Positions 1-5,084 of a DNA stretch of 5,084 nucleotides are shown here, piece after piece. The stretch comes from an uncultured Alphaproteobacteria bacterium. Its GTDB lineage: Bacteria > Pseudomonadota > Alphaproteobacteria > Micavibrionales > Micavibrionaceae. Under the pieces are notes generated by a model, which had not been told where the DNA came from, made no database searches, and saw only the letters and a list, made by a program, of their open reading frames with translations. The stretch lies in NCBI GenBank assembly GCA_937128575.1, contig CAKZMN010000263.1, positions 1 to 5,084 on the forward strand, in the 5' to 3' direction. Made by a program: the position numbers and the translations under genes. Within the stretch, counting starts at the first letter, position 1. Every line of letters begins with the position of its first letter.

Positions 1-334
1 ACGGCACAGAATCTTCATCAAAACCAATGCTCACCACCTCCATGCCAAAGCTGCCCGTTGGAAATGGACTAAGCGCAAGACGCCCCGCATCCACGGCCTC
101 GGTTATACCAGCCGGTGAAATAGTGCGTGCGCGCGTTACCAAATCTGCTGTTACCTGAGAGGCACGAATGGTTTTTTGATTACTCAAAATACCACGCCCC
201 ATGTCAAATGTACCAAGCAGCAAAACCAAAAGCAGCGGAAAAACAAGCGCGGCCTCCGTGGCCGCAACGCCATCTTCACGGCGCGCCCAATCCTGCGATT
301 TACTGCAAATATATGTGTAAATTTTCTTAAACAT
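1..334 (-). CDS. TadE/TadG-like pilus assembly protein, partial (3' end beyond the left edge)
   Basis: The frame opens with ATG at 334 and stays open to the window edge, giving 111 residues (starting MFKKIYTYICSK). After a basic N-terminus comes R-R-E-D-G (18-22), then V-A-A-T-E-A-A-L and a hydrophobic helix at about 28-44 (LVFPLLLVLLLG) followed by FDMGR. This is the TadE/TadG pattern: a short cytoplasmic tail, a Glu at the start of the membrane helix, and an extracytoplasmic remainder. G22-x4-E27 resembles the prepilin-peptidase site used on TadE/TadF, but the residue after Glu is Ala where an aromatic is usual. The start overlaps the stop of the upstream TadE-like gene by 8 bases, which suggests translational coupling; a GAAGG lies only 2 bases before the ATG. 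Such proteins act as minor pilins or assembly factors of the Tad (Flp) secretion/pilus system in the envelope. The family call is strong; TadE versus TadG cannot be decided because the C-terminus is missing. Confidence 0.8.
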   Translation of the reverse strand, partial: MFKKIYTYICSKSQDWARREDGVAATEAALVFPLLLVLLLGTFDMGRGILSNQKTIRASQVTADLVTRARTISPAGITEAVDAGRLALSPFPTGSFGMEVVSIGFDEDSVP

Positions 335-875
335 TACCTTCAAACTCATAGGGTTCTGTCTGTAAAACAATCGTGGAAATAAAGAGCGTAGACCCGCCCG
401 GACCAGACAAAAGTGGCCCAACAAACGGCGTCATCATATTATAGCGATAAGAAACACGGATAAGCACGCGGTCATTCGATCCACCCGGATCAACGCCCGC
501 CGAAACAACATTACCATCGGCGTCATATTGCGGACCAGCGGCAGCGAAATCTGCAAAGCTCGCCAATTGTTGAACCTCAACCACGGCGTCGCCACAATTA
601 ATCAAAACCGTGGCATAGCTACAAAGCGCATCACGAAACATCACCTCAGGATCTGCGCCAGATTTCTGTATCTGCCCGGTGCGGATAAGCCGCGCGGCAG
701 AACCGGTTGCGCCCTCAAGAAGGCTGGCGGCGGAATACATAACGGATAATTCAATAATACCCAAACTCAAGATCAAGTAAGGGATGAACATCAGACTAAA
801 TTCGATGGCGGTTGTGCCATCTTTCTTTCGTCTCCAATTTTTAAATAAATTACCCAACATTTGACTAAAATTCAT
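327..875 (-). CDS. TadE-like pilus assembly protein (pseudopilin-like)
   Basis: This encodes 182 residues if started at ATG 875. The frame also allows TTG at 893, but that codon lies inside the T-tract of a terminator and has no ribosome binding site, so ATG 875 is preferred. A basic tail (W14-R-R-K-K-D-G20) leads into T-T-A-I-E25-F26 and a membrane helix at about 27-47. This is the TadE signature, and G20-x4-E25-F26 fits a prepilin-peptidase (TadV-type) cleavage site. The rest should be extracytoplasmic. It contains two cysteines, C85 and C94, spaced as in many alphaproteobacterial TadE-like proteins and possibly disulfide bonded. It also has a Gly/Asp-rich loop at about 113-135 and a hydrophobic C-terminal strand region. 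Its length is normal for the family. The inferred role is minor pseudopilin or assembly factor of a Tad/Flp pilus. It overlaps the next TadE/TadG-like gene by 8 bases. No tadA, tadB, tadC or rcpA homologue is in this window. Confidence 0.85.
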   Translation of the reverse strand: MNFSQMLGNLFKNWRRKKDGTTAIEFSLMFIPYLILSLGIIELSVMYSAASLLEGATGSAARLIRTGQIQKSGADPEVMFRDALCSYATVLINCGDAVVEVQQLASFADFAAAGPQYDADGNVVSAGVDPGGSNDRVLIRVSYRYNMMTPFVGPLLSGPGGSTLFISTIVLQTEPYEFEGNV

Positions 876-891
876 TCTTTTTTGCAGGCAC

Positions 892-916
892 AAAAAAAGC
901 GGCTGATAATCCGCTT
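892..916 (-). terminator. Rho-independent terminator (or attenuator) just upstream of the TadE-like gene
   Basis: On the minus strand AAGCGG (916-911) pairs with CCGCTT (902-897) around an 8-base loop, and the T run continues to 892. The stem is a short 6 bp but is followed directly by the T-tract. It would end transcripts from the kinase-like/membrane-protein operon. Its T-tract finishes only 16 bases before ATG 875, so it may instead act as a leader attenuator for the TadE-like gene. Confidence 0.65.
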
Positions 917-957
917 AAATACACTTTAGAACCTGTTTTCTTTAACCAATAAGGCAT

Positions 958-974
958 GCAAACCCAAGCAAACC
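958..974. repeat. Tandem direct repeat, possible binding site
   Basis: GCAAACC occurs at 958-964 and again at 968-974, a 10-base period close to one helical turn; AACCC recurs once more at 976-980. It lies in the gap upstream of the TadE-like genes. Repeats on one face of the helix can be regulator sites, but with two 7-base copies this may be chance. Confidence 0.25.
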
Positions 975-997
975 TAACCCAATATCTTCTAGTATGG

Positions 998-1009
998 CAC
1001 CAAATGGTG
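998..1009. repeat. Short inverted repeat (CACCA-AA-TGGTG)
   Basis: Five-base arms flank a 2-base centre. The loop is too small and no T-tract follows on either strand, so it is not a terminator. It could be an operator half-site pair upstream of the TadE-like genes, but arms this short often arise by chance. Confidence 0.2.
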
Positions 1010-1049
1010 AAAGAGACCTTAATTATAAAGACAATGCTATATTGTTTTC

Positions 1050-1619
1050 TTAATTAGAATCAGTGCCTTGCGCAGGCGCCGCTTCTTTTTCCGGTTCAAT
1101 TGCAAATCCAGTTTCATCAAGCGGCATCGTGCCCGTCACTTCTTTACCCCAACGCTCAGCCAATTCTTCCTGTTGTTTTTCAATCGCTTTTTTACGTGAT
1201 TTCGCACGATCAAAAAGGATAATAGAAATAACGCCCGTCATCGCCCAATCAATCAAATACCCAATGCCCGCCGCGGCATACATGACAACAATCGCCATCG
1301 GATCTGAAATGATGAAAATGGCTTTATCAAGACTATGCCCCTGCGACCAGAGCTCTAACAAAAACGGCGTACAACCCGCCATATTCATCGACCCCACCGT
1401 CAGGGCTTTGTTTTTCTTTTTCGATCGATCAACAAACACCGCAACAAATGTCGGCAACATGCCTACGATCAGCAAAAGCGTAGAGGCCATGAAAACACCG
1501 GCCATCAAAATCCCGCCGCCAAGCAGCAGCTGCTTCTGAAAACCACCTTTTTTCTTGGCGCCCTTCTTCTTGCCCTTTACCTTGGCTTTGCTTTTTTTAA
1601 CTGCCTTCTTTTTTGCCAC
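1050..1619 (-). CDS. Small membrane protein with lysine-rich N-terminal tail, function unknown
   Basis: This encodes 189 residues from a GTG start; I do not recognise a named family. Residues 1-29 contain 15 lysines mixed with Ala, Gly, Ser and Val, resembling a histone H1-like tail. A long hydrophobic stretch follows at about 31-63 (one long helix, or a hairpin broken near M54-L-P). Next is a basic loop, D-R-S-K-K-K-N-K (64-71). A segment with conserved-looking residues (G76-S-M-N-M-A-G-C-T-P) leads to a second hydrophobic stretch at about 108-136, interrupted by D124-W. The end (137-189) is charged and helical at first, then acidic and Pro/Ala-rich. The positive-inside rule puts the Lys tail in the cytoplasm. 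The start is supported by AAGGGA 8 bases upstream, overlapping the stop of the kinase-like gene. The 12-base gap implies one mRNA and suggests a shared task, perhaps as a membrane partner. No catalytic motif is visible. Confidence 0.75.
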   Translation of the reverse strand: MAKKKAVKKSKAKVKGKKKGAKKKGGFQKQLLLGGGILMAGVFMASTLLLIVGMLPTFVAVFVDRSKKKNKALTVGSMNMAGCTPFLLELWSQGHSLDKAIFIISDPMAIVVMYAAAGIGYLIDWAMTGVISIILFDRAKSRKKAIEKQQEELAERWGKEVTGTMPLDETGFAIEPEKEAAPAQGTDSN

Positions 1620-1627
1620 GCTGCAAA

Positions 1628-1633
1628 TCCCTT
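1628..1633 (-). promoter_or_regulatory. Ribosome binding site for the GTG-started membrane protein
   Basis: AAGGGA (1633-1628 on the minus strand) lies 8 bases before GTG 1619. It overlaps the TAA stop (1634-1632) of the kinase-like gene. It decides the non-ATG start and suggests that ribosomes ending the upstream gene can reinitiate here. Confidence 0.75.
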
Positions 1634-3815
1634 AAAAAATACTTTGTCCGGTTAGAAACATAAAACTAACGCCCAATATAATAACGCCGGCCACAACACT
1701 GGAAATAATCGCCGCGAATTCTTTGCCGGTTTCCTTACCAAAACTATCCTGATCCTCAAGGCGTTTTGCGATAAGCTCACCCTCTTTTTTCAAAGATTGA
1801 TACTCAATCATTGCACTCTTAAAACCATCAAAATCTCGGTTGATCACATCTTCATTATCCAAAAGCCCCGCCATCTTGGCCAGATCACCATCTTTGGCAA
1901 AGCGCTCAATATTTTTAGTCAGCTTTTCACGAATTTTCTGGTCATGATAACGCTCAAACACGCACGGCAGCATCTTCATGAAAGCTTGTGCAGTCGCATG
2001 CAAAGGCGCCATTTTGGCGCGCTGTTGAATAACCGCAAAAGATTTTAAATTACCCAAAACTCTCTTATATTCTTCCGGCGATCCCAAATCATACAAAAAG
2101 GAATCAACAGATTTGGAATCTTTAATCGATAAAAATGCAATGCTATGACGATCAAGAAACAGCGCGGGCGCCTGCCCCTTTTCACAAAGATTTTCAAACG
2201 CCAGCAGCATATCTTCCGGCGAGCGCACATGATATTTACTCAGCTTATCACTTAAACAATGTGCTTCCGGCGCTAGCATGTAAATGCATCGCTCAATGCC
2301 ATACCCGACCTTAGTCTGACGAAGGTAATTACGGCAGTCCTCTAACTTCGACAGCAATGCGCCCTTATCCAAATTCGGATTGGCACTAAACGCCACCAAG
2401 TTCATCATCATCGAACTGCTCAGCGCTTCAACAAATGGATTAATGTCGCGCTTTTGCACAACTGCGTTGACCAACGCATCACCAAAGCCGCCCGCCGTCA
2501 CTCGCAAATCCTTATAGCGAAGCGGTGCATTCAGATCGAGCGCCATCGAGACATTCGCAACCAGCGCATCATTATAATTGGAACCCTTGCCGCCCTGCGA
2601 CGCTTCACGAACGCCATTTTCCAAACGCTCAACCGCCTCGTCATCTTCAAAGGCGCGACTAAGCCACTGCTCCAACTCTTCACTTTCTACAACTCTCGTT
2701 AATTCTGGTGGGTTTTGATGCATGTCCATTGCAAAAAACGGCAAGTAGAAATATTTTTTATCATTATAAATCAGCGGCCTCGGCGCCTTTTTAACGCGCG
2801 TGGCCTGCTTGGGGCTAAGACGGCTACCATCAAGCCAGACAAGCGTTTCATCAATCGTCCAGCGCTGCAGCGGGTCATCATGCAACAAACCACGAAGCAG
2901 CTCCAAAATTGACCCTTTAAATCGATCCTTACCCGTCACCGCGCCATAGGAGCCAAGCTCCATTTTCTGGCGGATCATCTGCTCATCCTCCAGCGCCTCC
3001 ATCGGATCATGGACGCGCATAAATACCGCAATAGAAACCCCCAGCGCATATAAATCATCCGCGGCCGTCGGTATATCTCGCCCAAGTGGAGAAGCCATAC
3101 CACGTTCAATCGTCTGGTAAACCGCAGGCTGGTTATAGGAACAGGGCGTGGATAAACCATCACCCAATAAAATTTTACTAATGCTTGCGCCCGCCCCGCC
3201 ATCATACATATTGGACGCCATGATTGATCCATGGACAAAATCTTTATCGCGAAAATCTTGCAATATACCGACCATCGGCTTCACAAGAACCTCTAAAACC
3301 TGTTCCTGCTTCCACCCCATGGCTTGCGTTGCACCATGCTTGATCATTTTATTACCAAGAATGTCTTTATAAACCATCACATAGCGTTCTTCACCCGCAG
3401 GCGGCCAAAACACACTGCCGCGCGACACCAATGTCGGTAGAGAGGAATTCACAAAAGCCGGATAAACTTCAGAGGCCTTAACTCGCGGCACCAGATAAGG
3501 CTCACAAACAAGGGCAAAACAATTGCCCCCGCCCTTAACATTACTCGCAGCATACGCTTTAACTTCGCCAACATCATATTTCGGAAGCGGCTTGCCGACA
3601 TATATATCGACATGACCATTCAGCATCACAACATCGCCCGATGCGCCTGCTCTCTTCTTTTTAGAGGATTTTTCTTTTGATTTTGCCTTAGGGGTATCTT
3701 CTGATTTTTCAGGAGAAGGCGAAGAAGCACTATCACCTGGTTTTGGCGCAGCACTTGCCTCGCCATCCACGTTTTCAACATTACCTTGTTCTTGCTGTGC
3801 GGGTTCTTCCGACAT
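1632..3815 (-). CDS. Tail-anchored protein with degenerate protein-kinase-like domain
   Basis: This encodes 727 residues from ATG 3815; an in-frame TTG at 3833 has no ribosome binding site. Residues 1-60 are low-complexity (Ser, Pro, Ala, Glu, then Lys-rich) and probably disordered. About 75-330 reads as a kinase fold. There is a Gly-rich patch (G95-G-G) and F100-A-L-V in the beta-3 position without the VAIK lysine. V194-H-G-S-I-M-A-S-N202 stands where HRDxKxxN is expected, so the catalytic Asp is Ser197 and the Lys is Met199, while Asn202 remains. D219-G-L stands for DFG, R238-G-M-A-S-P for the APE region, D254-L-Y-A-L-G259 for subdomain IX and D314-P-L-Q-R318 for subdomain XI. Residues 340-700 match nothing I know and look mostly helical. 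One membrane helix at about 699-722 ends five residues from the C-terminus, a tail anchor with the bulk facing the cytoplasm. This is probably a pseudokinase or atypical kinase with a scaffold or sensor role. It is the first gene of a tight pair with the lysine-rich membrane protein. Confidence 0.7.
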   Translation of the reverse strand: MSEEPAQQEQGNVENVDGEASAAPKPGDSASSPSPEKSEDTPKAKSKEKSSKKKRAGASGDVVMLNGHVDIYVGKPLPKYDVGEVKAYAASNVKGGGNCFALVCEPYLVPRVKASEVYPAFVNSSLPTLVSRGSVFWPPAGEERYVMVYKDILGNKMIKHGATQAMGWKQEQVLEVLVKPMVGILQDFRDKDFVHGSIMASNMYDGGAGASISKILLGDGLSTPCSYNQPAVYQTIERGMASPLGRDIPTAADDLYALGVSIAVFMRVHDPMEALEDEQMIRQKMELGSYGAVTGKDRFKGSILELLRGLLHDDPLQRWTIDETLVWLDGSRLSPKQATRVKKAPRPLIYNDKKYFYLPFFAMDMHQNPPELTRVVESEELEQWLSRAFEDDEAVERLENGVREASQGGKGSNYNDALVANVSMALDLNAPLRYKDLRVTAGGFGDALVNAVVQKRDINPFVEALSSSMMMNLVAFSANPNLDKGALLSKLEDCRNYLRQTKVGYGIERCIYMLAPEAHCLSDKLSKYHVRSPEDMLLAFENLCEKGQAPALFLDRHSIAFLSIKDSKSVDSFLYDLGSPEEYKRVLGNLKSFAVIQQRAKMAPLHATAQAFMKMLPCVFERYHDQKIREKLTKNIERFAKDGDLAKMAGLLDNEDVINRDFDGFKSAMIEYQSLKKEGELIAKRLEDQDSFGKETGKEFAAIISSVVAGVIILGVSFMFLTGQSIF

Positions 3816-3967
3816 AAAGCGTACTTTTTCCAATTTTTATAATGATTACGCAGAAAAAATAGTAACAGCGAAGATGCGCGAAAACCCGCATACTCCTGCT
3901 ATCCTATTCTATGCATGAAATCGTTAAAAGTAAAATAACGCTATAGATAAAGTGACTTAAAAATGCC
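3816..3967 (-). other. Intergenic gap between purA and the kinase-like gene
   Basis: This gap of about 150 bases carries no ORF. It contains a candidate promoter, listed separately. Just before ATG 3815, GGAAAAAG (3831-3824) gives a weak, A-rich ribosome binding site at 8 bases spacing. An inverted repeat CGTTA/TAACG (3940-3936 and 3926-3922) overlaps the -35 region. I see no convincing terminator for purA: a 5-bp ATGCG/CGCAT stem around 3891-3874 is not followed directly by a T-tract. Confidence 0.5.
3906..3934 (-). promoter_or_regulatory. Candidate sigma70-type promoter for the kinase-like operon
   Basis: On the minus strand TTTACT (3934-3929) and TAGAAT (3911-3906) are separated by exactly 17 bases, with 4/6 and 5/6 matches to TTGACA and TATAAT. 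Transcription would start near 3899, giving a leader of about 85 bases before ATG 3815. The inverted repeat CGTTA/TAACG overlaps the -35 and could be an operator. The region is A/T-rich, so chance matches are likely. Confidence 0.4.
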
Positions 3968-5084
3968 CTAACCCAAAAACGGGTCTTGCATCAAAATCGT
4001 GTCATCACGCTCTGGACTGGTCGAAAGCAACGTCACCGGCGCGCCGATCAGCTCTTCGATGCGCTTCACATACTTAACCGCCTGCGCCGGAAGATCGGCC
4101 CAGCTACGTGCGCCATTGGTCGTCCCTTCCCAGCCTTCAAACTCTTCATAAACGGGCACAAGTCGCGCCTGCTCTCCCGAAGAGGCAGGAATATAATCAA
4201 TTTGCTTACCGTCTAATTCATACCCCGTGCAGATCTTGATGGTCTTAAACCCATCCAGCACATCAATCTTCGTCAGCGCAATCCCTGTAATGCCGCCAAT
4301 GGTAACCGTCTGACGAACCAGCGCCGCATCAAACCAACCACAACGACGCTTGCGCCCCGTGGTTGTTCCAAATTCATGCCCCTGCTCACCCAATCTCTGA
4401 CCATCTTCATCCTCAAGCTCGCTCGGAAACGGGCCAGAGCCCACGCGCGTTGTATAGGCCTTGGTAATGCCAAGCACAAACCCAACGGCATCCGCGCCCA
4501 TACCACTACCCGTGGCCGCCTGCGCCGCGTGCATGTTGGACGACGTCACAAATGGGTACGTCCCATGATCCACATCCAGCATCATGCCCTGCGCGCCTTC
4601 GAACAAAATCTTCTTGCCCGCCTTACGCGCCTCGTCCAATACGCGCCAAACAACGCCGCTATAGGATAAAATCTCGTCTTTAACCTCCAGCAGTTTGTTG
4701 TACATGTCATCAACGCTTACCTCATCCATGCCCAAACCTTTCAGCAAGGCATTATGGTGAAGCATCATGTTTTCTAACTTTTCTTTGAGCAAATCTAAAT
4801 CGCGCAAATCACAAACGCGAACGCCGCGGCGACCGATCTTATCTTCATAAGCTGGGCCAATACCTTTTCCTGTTGTTCCTATTTTAACCCCAGATTGACC
4901 TTCTCTTTTGGCGTCAAGAATTTTGTGATAGCTGGTAATGACAGTGGCATTAAGGGAAATTTTTAAGTGCTCAGGATCAACTTTTATATTTTCTTGAACC
5001 ATTGCAAGCTCAGTCATAAAGGCTTCGGGAATACTGGACCTCATCATCTTCATTTCTTTCTTGTTCGTACTTCTTTGGGTTTTG
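3968..5084 (-). CDS. purA: Adenylosuccinate synthetase, partial (5' end beyond the right edge)
   Basis: This enzyme joins IMP and aspartate using GTP to form adenylosuccinate, the first committed step to AMP, in the cytoplasm. Numbering residues from the in-frame ATG at 5053, the visible motifs are the IMP-binding K57[15 protein letters not shown] and R75-R, F151-E-G-A-Q-G with the IMP-contacting Gln155, D162[12 protein letters not shown]232-G-R-K-R-R-C-G-W (aspartate loop), the guanine-recognition T261-K-I-D, and the C-terminal S344[10 protein letters not shown]. Offsets to E. coli PurA are steady at about 69, so the C-terminal five-sixths is intact. The N-terminal GDEGKGK P-loop and the GGHNAGH motif are not in the window. 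ATG 5053 is therefore not a functional start, and the frame is open to the edge. Residues before about I8-P9 do not resemble the expected GNGVV strand. Stop is TAG at 3970-3968. It is a housekeeping gene, probably transcribed separately from the genes that follow. Confidence 0.93.
   Translation of the reverse strand, partial: KTQRSTNKKEMKMMRSSIPEAFMTELAMVQENIKVDPEHLKISLNATVITSYHKILDAKREGQSGVKIGTTGKGIGPAYEDKIGRRGVRVCDLRDLDLLKEKLENMMLHHNALLKGLGMDEVSVDDMYNKLLEVKDEILSYSGVVWRVLDEARKAGKKILFEGAQGMMLDVDHGTYPFVTSSNMHAAQAATGSGMGADAVGFVLGITKAYTTRVGSGPFPSELEDEDGQRLGEQGHEFGTTTGRKRRCGWFDAALVRQTVTIGGITGIALTKIDVLDGFKTIKICTGYELDGKQIDYIPASSGEQARLVPVYEEFEGWEGTTNGARSWADLPAQAVKYVKRIEELIGAPVTLLSTSPERDDTILMQDPFLG

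Larger units (their letters stand above)
876..1049 (-). other. Intergenic gap between the membrane-protein gene and the TadE-like gene
   Basis: This 174-base stretch has no credible ORF. It holds a hairpin terminator at its downstream end, a tandem 7-base repeat and a short inverted repeat, listed separately. On the minus strand a perfect TATAAT lies at 1027-1022, shortly after the upstream stop codon. No recognisable -35 element sits 16-18 bases before it, so it is weak as a promoter. I found no TTAA-N7-TTAA CtrA-type site, which would have been a natural regulator for Tad genes in Alphaproteobacteria. Confidence 0.5.

Noticed and set aside
127..382. Two short plus-strand open frames near the left end
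   Set aside because: Both lie opposite the TadE/TadG-like reading frames, which show clear family motifs, and the plus-strand products have no recognisable features.
876..893. TTG at 893 as start of the TadE-like protein
   Set aside because: It falls in the T-tract of the terminator and has no ribosome binding site; ATG 875 leaves a normal TadE N-terminus.
1022..1027. Perfect TATAAT on the minus strand as a promoter for the TadE-like genes
   Set aside because: No -35-like hexamer lies 16-18 bases upstream and there is no extended -10 TG; in an A/T-rich gap this is weak evidence alone.
876..1049. CtrA-type site (TTAA-N7-TTAA) upstream of the TadE-like genes
   Set aside because: Several TTAA tetramers occur, but none are spaced by 7 bases.
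1063..1539. Plus-strand open frame of 158 codons
   Set aside because: It lies wholly opposite the lysine-rich membrane protein gene, has a Ser/Pro/Ile-rich shadow-like composition with no domain motif, and the minus-strand gene has a strong ribosome binding site.
3816..3833. TTG at 3833 as start of the kinase-like protein
   Set aside because: No Shine-Dalgarno sequence precedes it, whereas ATG at 3815 has GGAAAAAG at suitable spacing.
3874..3891. ATGCG/CGCAT stem as a purA terminator
   Set aside because: The stem is only 5 bp and the nearest T run begins about a dozen bases later, so it lacks the form of an intrinsic terminator.

Overview
The window looks like a piece of an alphaproteobacterial chromosome. 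The purA C-terminus (the [10 protein letters not shown] block and the [10 protein letters not shown] block) reads like alphaproteobacterial adenylosuccinate synthetase, and TadE-type pilus assembly proteins are common in that class. Base composition is moderate, with many A/T-rich intergenic stretches. I cannot name the order from sequence alone. All supported genes lie on the minus strand, so the order of transcription runs from high to low coordinates.

Region by region: (1) 3968-5084 is purA, a purine biosynthesis housekeeping gene whose 5' part lies beyond the right edge. The last ~50 bases before that edge do not look like the conserved PurA segment expected there. (2) 3816-3967 is an intergenic gap with a plausible sigma70-type promoter reading into the next gene. 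(3) 1632-3815 encodes a 727-residue protein with a degenerate protein-kinase fold, a large uncharacterised C-terminal region and a single C-terminal membrane anchor. (4) 1050-1619 follows after 12 bases, with a strong ribosome binding site overlapping the upstream stop codon. It encodes a small membrane protein with an extremely lysine-rich cytoplasmic N-terminus. Genes 3 and 4 look like a two-gene operon of unknown function. (5) 876-1049 is a gap with a hairpin and T-tract terminator placed almost directly before the next start codon. (6) 327-875 and 1-334 are two overlapping TadE/TadG-like genes, each with a short basic N-terminus, a prepilin-like G-x4-E site and one membrane helix. The second is cut by the left edge.

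The least ordinary part is the kinase-like protein plus lysine-rich membrane protein pair, sitting between a housekeeping gene and pilus-type genes. The kinase-like domain keeps structural motifs (DLYALG, the DP-x2-R motif of the C-lobe) but lacks the catalytic Asp and Lys of the HRDxKxxN loop, so it is probably a pseudokinase or an atypical kinase. No mobile elements, CRISPR arrays, tRNAs or rRNAs were seen.
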